Below are positions 12,739-27,098 of a DNA stretch of 64,000 nt, one piece after another; position 1 is the first letter of the stretch; every line of letters begins with the position of its first letter. The DNA is taken from positions 124,001-188,000 of the forward strand of contig RCAB01000009.1 in the NCBI GenBank assembly GCA_003640385.1, given 5' to 3'. The stretch comes from Setaria digitata (lineage: Eukaryota > Nematoda > Chromadorea > Rhabditida > Setariidae). The notes beneath the pieces are model-generated. The model made no database searches. It was given only the letters and a program-made list of their open reading frames with translations, and had not been told where the DNA came from. A program made the translations under genes and the position numbers.

Positions 12739-14973
12739 ATTTTATAACACAATTTTGATTTAATTTGACTGAAAATTAGCAACAAATGATTTTTTTAAAT
12801 TTTTTTTCATTACAACGAATATTAAATGGCAATAGTAATTATTATTATTACGATGAAAAAATAAAATACGAAAGTTTTTCGAAAGGTAAATATTAAGTAA
12901 TGCCGTTTCAATGGTTAAATGATATCAACTACTCAAAATGCTTTAAAAAAAAATTGAATTGATGTTGAAAAGACACGCGGATAGAACGAATCAAATGGTC
13001 GTCAATTAATGGAGGGAAGGAAATAACAATGAATATCATATCATCATTCCTTGTCACCCCTCTACCCCGCCCTATCGCGGTAAGCTATGTGCCATTATTG
13101 GTTATTGGAAAGAATAAATGATCCAATTTGAAAGAACTTGTATTTGATCAGTGAAAAAAATGGATGATAGCAACGAAAATTTGATTTAAGTTCACAGCAT
13201 GAGAATATATTTCAGGGAAAGTTTTTGCTTTTTTTTTTGAACACGGGAGAAATTTTCGAGAGCTGAATGGTTGATCATTGAAAATATATGGATGGTTCGG
13301 AGGAATTAGTGATTTTTGGTTGAAATTAACCAAAATCAAGGGTGACAAAGAGGTCAGGTGGCATTCAGTGGAAATTTGGATGAAGTTAAAATCACCCAAA
13401 AATAGAGTCATTTAAAGCTCAATGATGAGGAGGATTAAGCAATCGCTGGTGGAACTTTTTTCTCGTCTAGTCTCTTTTTTCTCTTTTTTTTAATTTCAGA
13501 TCATTCCATATATCAATATTTCTGCTGTTTCCAGGATTCATTTTTATCTTGCAGATAAAAAGAATATAAAAGATTGGCATTGTTTTTGAATTAAAAAAAA
13601 ATGAAAGAATAAGTGATAGGATACTCTGCGGTTAAATAGCTAATTAATAATATAAGTAATATATTCTTCACTAAATGTGTTATAAGAAATCCCTGAAATG
13701 GTGTATTCATTATAATATATTGATGTATTCATTATAATTATTAGGGGATTATAAAAATGAGCTACTGGAAAACGAGTAGTTATAATGAAGCTAAATTTTA
13801 AACCGGTTTGTCATTCTCTTTGTCTGAACTAATTGAAACGCTTAATGATATCATTGAAAAAAATGAACTGAAAAATATTATTTTGAAAATTAACAATAGC
13901 AATTTCATTATATTCTTTCTCACATCATTAATTTCAGGAGGAAAATTGCAATAGGATCTTTTGATAGCTTTTCTTTATTTCTCTTTAAGAAATCTTCGTT
14001 TATTTTCAGTAAATCACTTTTTAGGATTTTGAATAGTAATGATAGTGAGACTGAAGGGTTCATTTAGACTCCTACAAATTCCTCAGTATTTGCACATAAT
14101 TATTCATCATTATTCCAGATTGGTACCATTCAATCATATTACGTTTGCCTAAATTTCAAATATTGTTAAAATATGGAATCCTAATAAATATTTTAAAAGA
14201 AAAAGAAGCGTTCAAAGTTCTGATTACATTTTAAAAAACAAAAAATTTAAAATGGAGAAAACAGATGCTTATCAACTTTTGCAACACTGATAAGACCGTG
14301 ACAAAAGAAATAAGAAATAGGTATTTTCAAGAAAATTGAACTATATTACTTACAATTAATTCAAAAGAATCAAATTCCATTTCTCTAATATCTTTTTTTT
14401 ATTCGTTTTTATTTTGCAACAGAAAATTGGCCTCAAAAGTAAATGATACAAGGACGGACAAACGTATCATTTGACCTTAACTGTGTGAAATAAATAGCTT
14501 TTCTTGTTTTTCCTTTGCTTTTCTCCCACATCTGAAAACAATTTAGGAAAATGGTTTAAAAAAAAGGAAAAAATAGAAAAACTGAATAGAAAAAATGTGC
14601 GAAACGTCGATACTCATCGAACAAATCACAATAGTTGGAGGGGCAATAAACTGAGGATTGGGCATTATTCCTACGGCATTTTCAAGGTCAATTCGTTATG
14701 AACTGCTTGAATTGTTATCTGCAAATGGATAGATATCATTAAAAGGTTTTTTTTTCATAACCGCTCTATACCACTTTAATTTTTTCCTCTTTACAGTTTC
14801 CATTTTACATCTTGCCTGATTTTTTTTCAGACAATATAGGACTGTTTTGAATTAATATCAATTCCGTTAGACTTACACCTTTATTATTTTACTAATTACT
14901 CCAACTGAGTTTTATTAAATCTTTATTTAAAAATTTATTAAATCCCTATTTATTATTAATTGTTCAAATTTTC

Positions 14974-14975
<2 letters not shown>

Positions 14976-15011
<36 letters not shown>

Positions 15012-15019
15012 GAAAATTT
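14976..15019. repeat. (TA)n palindrome with flanking inverted repeat
   Basis: An alternating TA run at about 14978-15008 is bracketed by ttcttca on the left and its complement tgaagaa on the right, so the whole unit can fold into a long hairpin. More broken ATATA sequence follows up to about 15040. It lies in noncoding DNA. Confidence 0.8.
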
Positions 15020-15249
15020 ATATATATATACATATATAATATATTCATGTAGTGTAGGAAAATGATGACAGTCTTTTATGACTACTGCGAAATTACTGTA
15101 AAGAAGAAATAAATGTATAAAGAAAGGAGGATAATGAGTTTTTGATTTCAAAAGTATCATGCCGATGAATTCACCAAAGCTTGTTTTGTTACCTATTGGG
15201 AAATTTGTCCAATTCTTATCTGAAACTTTAAATGAATGCGACTCTTTTT

Positions 15250-15430
15250 AATCATTCCAGTCAAATCAAGTCACTGAACTGTTTGATTAATTAATCTGAG
15301 GTACTGATTAGAAATTGCATGAGTCTCGTCCATTCTCAATCATTCCAATCAAAGCAAGTCACTGAACTGTTTGATTAATTAACTTGAGGTTTTTTTTTTT
15401 TAAATCGATTAGAAACTGCATGAATTTCGT
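15250..15430. repeat. Imperfect direct duplication, about 80-90 bp units
   Basis: Unit one (about 15250-15329) and unit two (about 15337-15430) share aatcattcca, the 20-base run caagtcactgaactgtttga, then ttaattaa, and both end in a gattagaaa.tgcatga.t.tcgt block. Unit two carries an extra poly-T insertion. The units are adjacent and in the same orientation, suggesting a local tandem duplication in noncoding DNA. Confidence 0.85.
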
Positions 15431-17248
15431 TTTATTAATGAGGTCTAGGCATATAAAAAAAAAATGGAAAAAATGAGTTTAATAGAGGTCATTCATTTTA
15501 TACCATCCCTACCCACTTTTACATCTCCCTTCATCGCTTTTTTTCGGTTTCATTGTTTTTAATCATACTTCAAATTATTTCTTTAATCCTCGGATTTTGA
15601 GGTCAGCAACAGTAAAACTTTGTGAATTTTTTATATACAACTTGAAACATTTTTCTGTGCTGATCGTTTCCATAACCGTCCTGCTTGACTTTTACCGTCT
15701 ATATCAAGCCAAAGTATTAGCGAATATTGTGCTTGGATGGGTAGAATCCTGGATTATTCGTTTCATAAAAGGACGGTAATTAATAATAGAAAAAAATGGA
15801 CAGGAAATTGCACTGAAATGTGAGAAAAATACGTTGAACAGAAAATGACAAATATAAAGTAGAAATTTTAGCAAAGTATTTAATAACTGTTAAAATATGT
15901 TAAAGAAAATAATATATTCAAATTTAGTTGACTAAATCATTTAACAGTGGCGCATACCACGAAATTTCTTCTATACAATTTTTCCAAGCAAGAAATTTGT
16001 CCAAAAGAGGAACTATCGGTGACAAAAAGTAACTGTTTATAGATATTATTAAGCCAACTAGCAATTGGCGTTAATTTTGCCAAATTTTTGCAAGATTAGG
16101 CAAGGGTAAACAAAGAAGTGATTCTTTTCAAAAAACCATATATTCATGTATTTCTTCTGTAACAGATTTGCATCGTATAATGCTGCTAAATTTGGTTTAC
16201 CTCAAAAAATTGAGTATTTAAAAAAAAAAATTTGAAAAGAAATATTTATCAATTTCAAGAGTAAAAGAAGAAAGTTTCAGTAGGTGATAAATTCAGAACA
16301 ATGGAAGAAGCATAAGGTATAACTGATAAAAGCGAATTACATGTTACATCTGTTTCAAGGTCATTTGTGGGCTATATTTTTAGACATTTACGACGCTTTA
16401 GAGCCATTCCCCTGCCTCTTCCGCACAAAAATATTTTCCCACAAAAAAAAATGGAAGATACCAAGAAGTGCAAAAACGAAACAATTTCCTGCCGTTTCAG
16501 GCGTTTTTAGAGGCATATCATTCAAAATCCATTTCTCGACCTTATGCCGGATGCGTTGAAGTGCTTCGAACCGGCTCGAATTGATAGCAGTAGCAGCTTC
16601 TTTTCGAATCCCACAGAAATACTAGTGATGTAGTTTCGATGATTTACAACGAAATATGTTCTTCCCACTCAAAATTTCCTACTTATTGAAATATGGAAGT
16701 CCCTTTACAAAAATAAAACTCTACTAAGTCATGATGTCAAAACATTACGTGTTCTTATTATCACACATAAAGGCCCAGTTAAACTATGGTTTTACCATGC
16801 ACATTCATTATCCCTTTTCGTCATGACCAGAAACTGTAGAAACTTTTGAACAAATATCACATCACAGTTTATTCAGAACGAAATAAAAAAGTCTAATGAT
16901 TTCTAAAGAAACCGTAACTGGAAATCCATCGTATTTTTCATTAATTAATTCGTACAAAAACAAAAAACACGTGAAAACATTTCAAACTATTTAGATATTC
17001 TTTTATACATACAAATATATTAGCATAATTTCAAATAAAATACACACCTGTGAGATACATCTTTCTGACTATAATCAAAATAAAAAAAAATATAAGCCAA
17101 AAAATAAGCAAGTCATTATGCAGATCATATGGTAACATAAATCATCCATCAGTGACTAAATGCTCGTTAAGTTGAGATCACCCATAGCAATCACCCGTTT
17201 TGAATTAAGTAATACTTCACTCCTAATACTTCGTTTTTTGATAATCTT

Positions 17249-20979
<3,731 letters not shown>

Positions 20980-23900
20980 TTAAGAATGTGGAAGCGGTGA
21001 AACATTGGCTAAAGTATTTAAATCTTCTTCGAAGGGATCCGGTCGTGATTGCAGTGCTGAAGCACTATCTAAATCAAACAAAATATCAGAAAAAGGTCTA
21101 TTATATGGACAGTTGAAACGAACTTGTTTGAATTTGCTTATTTTTATGGAATCAGCAATTTTATTAGTACATAACCACTTGAAATTAACACAAAACTTTC
21201 TTAACTAGTATGGATACTAGCACAAAATTAATTGTAAAGGTAGTTTTTAATATAAATTTTTTTAGCACTGATATCAATAAAACTATATCTGAACTCAAAG
21301 ATTTGAAAATTAAATTTATTCAGAAAAAGAAAAAAAATCAAATTTGAAATAAGGGAACTAGCGTACCTAATCCTCCCTTTTCACTGCATGTCGAATGGCT
21401 TAAATCCGTTTCCTCTGCCACATCGCTAACTTTCTCTCCTGAGTCTACAAATGATTTTTCTGCATTTCCTTCATCAACTATTGGCATCCATTCCCGGACG
21501 CTAGGAAAATTATGCGATACAGAACTGTCTTTAGGAACAATACTTCCATCCGGTCGTAATGATACAATTTTCAGTGAAGGCCTAGAAAAAAAATTTCAAT
21601 AAATCACAAAAAAACAAAATAGATCAGCAAGAATTGTTTAAAAATAAAAATTCATCATCAAAAGGATTTAATCTGATTCAACGCAGGCCAACCTCTTCAT
21701 AACAGTATCAAATAATCGTTTTGGTAGCTGCCCGGCGCTATTATCTGAAGCCGTGTTTGAACTCGAGCTACCATCCGCCAGATTGCTACCCATTTCTATA
21801 ACAGTGTTGACTCCAGCTTCAATCTTTTCCACTTCTTGCTTATTCATAAATACAGCATCAGTAGAAACTGCTACTGATACTGTAGATGGCTTTGCCGGAA
21901 TAAACCGCACTGTCTCTTTATCGTCATCAGAACGTAGCGAAGAACATAAACTGTTTGGCATCTTCAATTTTACCTGAAAATGAAAAATAATAAAAATTCT
22001 AATAGTGTATTTTTTATCGTGAACGAGTTCACGAGTAGACCTCAGAAGTGATAGAATAAATAATCTTAAAAAGAAAAAAATTGAATCTTCTTAAGCAATT
22101 GAAAAGATCAAAACATGGAATGATACAGTGAAAGGGACATTTATACCGTAAACTTATAAAAATTAGTCCAAGAATTTGTAACCTTTTCAGCCGCAAGTTT
22201 AAAAAGAAAAAGAAATAAAGGCTAGAAGAATCATAAATAATGTTCACTAAAAATAATCTGGAGCTAATATTTGCTGAAGTTCGATATGTAGTTACTTCTT
22301 CCAATGATGGAACACTGGGCACGAATTCGTCCTCCAAAACAACAGGAAGCGCATCATCGGCAGCTTTTCTAATCTCCACCAAAATTTTGTCGGTCACATT
22401 TGCTCTTTTATCATTCTGCTTGGATCTCGGTGATCGCTCAATAAAATTGGTCGACAATTTGATGTGAGTCTGAAAAAACCAGAATTTTTTTTTTTTTTTT
22501 GAAAATACGGTTACAGAAACTGATAAAGACAAGTTATAGCTCCTAATAATAATAATAATATCTCGTTAATACTGATTAGCTGACAAGATTAATCCTACAT
22601 CCTACATAGTGCTGCAGGTCAATGGACAAGTAGTCTTTTTTTGTCCATTATATTTCTGTCTCGAATCATTAAAAATATCAGCATCTTTTAAAGAAGGTAA
22701 TCAGTTTTGTATACATATTCCTTTGATCTATCGCCATGGTATGTTATTCTGTTACCAAAATTTGAAAAAGATACCTTCTTGTCATATGAAACCAATTTTT
22801 GTCCATTATAATCTTTCTCCTGATTTTGATGTGACAGTGCATCACTACATGATAAATACCAATCGTTCGATTCAGAAGACTTGTTCGAAGAGGTGCTCTT
22901 TGAAGATGGAGAAGATTTCAACTTCTGACCATTTTTTATCAAATGATACTTATCACTCGTGCTGCTGCCATTGAGAATAAAGAAATAATTTAATAAGAAT
23001 GAAAATCCAACATAAAATGCAAAACTTTTTGCATAACAGGTTTTTCTTACTTCGATGAACGACCACTCGTGAGATTTTCCAAACTAGGTGCATTGAGAGC
23101 TGGAGATGCGGCATGAGTTGGTGCTTGAGAAGGAATCCCACATTTCTGCCATTCTTCACGCAGTTGTTTTCGTGGTGTGTAATCTTTTTTATTAAAGAAA
23201 AAAAAAAGAATGATTAAAAAAATAATATCAGCACTGACTGAAATGTTTTTTTTAAAAAAAGGGAAATATTCGACAAAATAAAAAAATTAAACAAGTTGTG
23301 TGGAAAAACAAAAGTTGACAACTTAGATTTTAAAATGAATCAAGCAAATCGTCCATCAAGGTGTTCAAAATTTTGATATGTTGCATTAAACAAAAATTCC
23401 AGTTTACTCAAAACGACGTAACTTAAATCCAATTTTTCCAGTTAAAAAGAAACAAAACATACCGAAACGTTGAACTATTTCTTTTTCTGATTCATCCTTA
23501 TGTCCGCTCAAAAACCTCAACACAGATCTGGAAGTCGGTGGTTCGTTTGACGGTAAGAGTATGCTATACTGAAATATGTCAATAGTACATCACTGACTGG
23601 AGCTTTCTGCAGCGCCATTTAAAGCGCAAATGTCTTTTTGGGAATCCCAAACTATAAATCTCATCTACAAGCTGAAGCAGTATATATATAATCTAAAAGT
23701 GATAGAAACGAACTTACGATATCAGATAACGTATTACGTACTATGACAGATGAGACGGTTGAAGCATTTATTAATAATAAACCCAGGAAATCAAAACCTT
23801 ACCTGGAGCTGCCCATATATGCGTTCAAGGCGAGCTGCGATAAGTCGATGGATCGGTTCAGTTAAGTTTCTAAAATTTTTTTGATTAGATAAGGTAAGTG

Positions 23901-24106
23901 ATTATTATTAGCAACGGAAGACGAAATCTATCATTAATATGAACTGAGAACTGATCAAGTCACTTGAGAATGACTTACTCAAACTGAGTATTTACGATGC
24001 TTTCAACAGTTCGCTCTGGCCTAGCACAAAATTCTGTAACAACTTGACGTACTGCTAATCTGATATTTAATTTTGTTACTTCTGAATATACATTCGTTCT
24101 TGCCAT
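20980..24106 (-). CDS. Uncharacterised serine-rich protein with helical N-terminus, complete
   Basis: I do not recognise this gene. Exons in coding order: 24106-23979, 23869-23803, 23568-23463, 23183-23051, 22964-22775, 22469-22296, 21973-21693, 21581-21367, 21068-20980. All phases close, giving about 460 residues. Residues 1-65 look folded and helical (MARTNVYSEVTKLNIRLAVR, then an ARPERTVESIVN segment and HRLIAARLERIYGQLQ). The rest is serine-, lysine- and acid-rich and probably disordered, with a poly-serine patch (SSPSSKSTSSNKSS) and an acidic proline-containing end (DPFEEDLNTLANVSPLPHS). There is no signal peptide or membrane span. A good trans-splice acceptor (ttactttcag, mature end about 24116) lies ten bases before the ATG. 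The layout (small N-terminal helical module plus long tail) resembles nuclear or chromatin adaptor proteins, but this is only a guess. Confidence 0.85.
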
Positions 24107-24196
24107 CTTCACTTCTCTGAAAGTAATGCTTTAAAATTTTTGAGTAGTAACAGTGCTAGGTAGTTTTTTAAAAGAAAATATCTAAACACATTAAGT

Positions 24197-24259
24197 TCTT
24201 AGATATTACGGTAATAATGAATATACCTTATACCTTAGATATTAGGGTAATAATGAATT
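24197..24259. repeat. Short direct repeat, about 25 bp
   Basis: The block ttagatatta.ggtaataatgaat occurs twice, at about 24199-24223 and 24235-24259, differing at one base (c/g). It lies just upstream of the 460-residue protein gene's start. Confidence 0.8.
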
Positions 24260-25251
24260 GTCAGCTGTATAATTTTGGCCCAAATCACAGGGAGCTTCAA
24301 ACATATCAACAAAACGTTATTAACTTTATCTGCCACAAACTCGTTATTAACGTTATTAGATCCGTTGCCAGTGATTTCATATTTCATAGTCGACAGTCCA
24401 ACTATCAAAAAAAATTATACGAATTTGTAATTTTATTATTAATGTTTCATTATTAATGATACACTAAACACTGATTATAATATTACAACAGAGATTGCAC
24501 TGAGGATATAAGAGCATAGTAAGATGAAGAGATACAGAAATTTTGTATCCTAAGTGAAATATGTAGGACATACGCTCATAATATTAAGAAAAAAAGTCTT
24601 TAGGGTAATAACAAGCATACCAAATAAATGACTAATTTAGAAAATTTAGCGTGGTAGTTCTCTTTCTTTTTCGATGTTTTGGTTGACAAGCCTATACAAT
24701 CCGTACTGTATTCATGACGTAATTTTCATTTTACATATCCGCGTTGCTCTTTGCTAATTGATCATCCAGAATTGAGATGATAAATAACAGGATTTCGGTG
24801 AAGAACAATTAGCATTCCACAGTATGCTTCACTCTCTATTCAATTTCTTTTAAAATTTAGTGTGAGAATATTCCTGAAATGAGAAATGGTTGGTTGAACA
24901 CTGCCGGAACATATCCGATTCAAAGCTCTGCGCAATCACAGAAAAATTCACAGACAAAGACACCACTATCCAAAATGTGATTGTTCTAATAAATCGACTA
25001 GGACATGTAGGTTTAATACCATTACAACAAGACTAATCACGTCTATCCGACAACTGAATTTATGTCATTCCTTCCACACGTGTGATTTAATCAGTGATTA
25101 ATTAAGTAGCAAATTACTTCAACTCCCGCAACTTTTTTTTAAGTTTTCATACACTTTTGGATCAGTTAGCAAATCCCTAGACTCCATCGTATAATGCCGC
25201 TCCTTATATCTCCTGCCAACCAAAAATAATGTGCTCAGTACAGCACTCCTA

Positions 25252-25269
25252 AGCACGTGTAGCACGTGT
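25252..25269. promoter_or_regulatory. Tandem CACGTG (E-box/CLEAR-type) pair
   Basis: The nonamer agcacgtgt is directly repeated without a gap, giving two CACGTG palindromes nine bases apart in the shared spacer between two divergent genes. CACGTG is the core site of bHLH-ZIP factors such as MXL/MML, MDL-1 and HLH-30. Function here is inferred from motif and position only. Confidence 0.45.
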
Positions 25270-26701
25270 CAACTCACACGTACCCCTCCCACTTCGTTAA
25301 ACGTACGACATACACGCTACGCCAAAAAAAACGCATAGTAATCACTGGGCGTCATTCAAAATCTTGGCATCTTGCCATCACCGTAATACGCTGCAATAAA
25401 CGTATGGTGGTTGAAGATCAATGAGAGAGAGAGAGAGTGAGAGAGTGAGAGGAGCAGCAGCGCCAGAGACTATGTTCCTAGTTACGCATGGACTTAGTTT
25501 TTGGATCATTTGGGAGACATTTGTCTGTGCACGCGGGTGTGTTCCGGTGGTTACGGGACTCTTCCCCGGAGTTCGCGGGTCTCTCCTGGTCAGTTGGCTG
25601 GGGTATACCACATGGGTTGCGAAGTCTCAGGATTTATTGATCGCTGCTAGCTAACTGTGTATGACTGTGTGTTTATTGATCGACTTACTACTTTACTGCG
25701 TTTTCCTGCCCTTTAAATCTCGTAATTCGGAAATACATGTAAAGAACGGAAGTCTTTTCAGATAAGGTGTTTTTAACTACTAGATATCCTGTAACAGTGC
25801 ACAAAATCCGACGTATTCTTCCCCCGGTTCGTAGGAAACTTCTGGAACATTAGTAAGAGAAGGAGTAAGATGGGGAAAATCAGCCGATACCTTCCTCTTC
25901 AGTAATGTCGGTACTTCGGGGATTCACAAATCGCTCCTTTCATTTACTTAGTGCCACAGTTAAAAGTGAGGGAATTGGAAAGGGTGGATGGCAGAGTGAT
26001 GTTTTGAAGGGACGGTATAATTTAAGCGTAAGCTCACAGCATTTCTCACAATCTAGATTGCCGCATAAAAGGTGAATGTGTGCTTGTCCTTTTAGAGTAG
26101 GTGATGAAAGAAGTGCGATTTGGGAAGTACAATGGAAGTCCTTAAATAACCAGTTTAGGCGCTGCTGTCACTAAGTCGGGCGCTCTTCGATAATGAAGTA
26201 AAGCACTAAAGTGAAGAATTGGGTTAGAGTCAGCGAATTTAATAGAGGTAAGGGTAAGACAAGTGAATTAGTTAGATGATATATTGTTGGAGATTTCGAA
26301 TGAAGGAGTTCGTTTGTTATTTCCATTTCTTGCAAATAGTTCAGCTTTTTTCCATCACTTGAGCATCAACTTTAATTTTCTATTTACTTCAACCGATCAC
26401 TGGACTTTTGAAAAAAGCAAAGTATGAAATAACAGTGGTGAAACATTTTGTAGAGAATCTACAGAATAATCTCAACTTTTTATGACTTTTTAAATAAGAA
26501 GGGAAGGAAATTTTCCATTAATACTCTTTTTTAACCAAGTATAATCTGCGTCACGAGCATAGTAAAATAATGCGGAAAAAAATCGCTCGTTCACCACGAA
26601 TTCAAATGAATGGAAATTTTGCGTTTTGAAAAATATTTACAACTCGTTTACGTACATATTAAGTTTGGTTAAAATTCAACGGTTATTTTTGGTACGTTTC
26701 A

Positions 26702-26705
26702 GCAA
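26702..26705 (+). promoter_or_regulatory. Spliced-leader acceptor for top-1
   Basis: The sequence tacgtttcag ends at 26702, and the top-1 ATG begins at 26705, leaving a two-base native leader. This is typical of nematode SL trans-splicing; a cis-spliced 5' UTR exon is the alternative. Confidence 0.65.
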
Positions 26706-27061
26706 TGGCAGCAATTGCACCTGTAGTACAAACCTCAAATTCAAGCTCTTATCCAAACGGCGAAAGGTTAATATTTGATTTATTCTCAGAGTAGCTCATT
26801 ACATTGTAGCACTACAACACTATAGTTTTGAAATGAACCCTGTTCAAGCATTTGTGTCGTTTGTTGAATTTATAGAATCCTTAGTAATCATTGTAAATTA
26901 AGAAATGAATCGAATCCAGATTGGGATAATTTTCAAGTACAGTTTGAGTGCAGTAGATAGACGCATGCAGTATTATTACAAAAAGGACGAGTTAATTCTT
27001 CTATCCTTTCTTTGATTTTTCAGATTGCTCTGTCTCTTTTCATTATTTAATGGTTTTTTTT

Positions 27062-27098
<37 letters not shown>

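Larger units (their letters stand above)
12739..17248. other. Long AT-rich intergenic region
   Basis: About 4.5 kb without a supported exon. It holds the TNFAIP8 upstream region, simple repeats, a (TA)n palindrome (14976-15019), an imperfect direct duplication (15250-15430), and the 3' flank of the MMD gene. The open frames here (for example 15597-15779 and 16341-16559) are short, lack family resemblance and lack consistent splice partners. Confidence 0.6.
24107..26702. other. Divergent promoter region between the 460-residue protein gene and top-1
   Basis: About 2.6 kb separates two divergent genes. It contains a short repeated block at 24.2 kb, a tandem CACGTG pair at 25252-25269, and a locally GC-richer segment (about 25250-25660) beginning with a purine GA-repeat. 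Open frames on both strands at 25378-25654 mirror each other and look like a by-product of the higher GC content, not genes. Confidence 0.55.

Noticed and set aside
25378..25654. Mirror-image open frames on both strands in the GC-richer block
   Set aside because: Both strands are open because few stop codons occur at higher GC. No family resemblance or splice partners.
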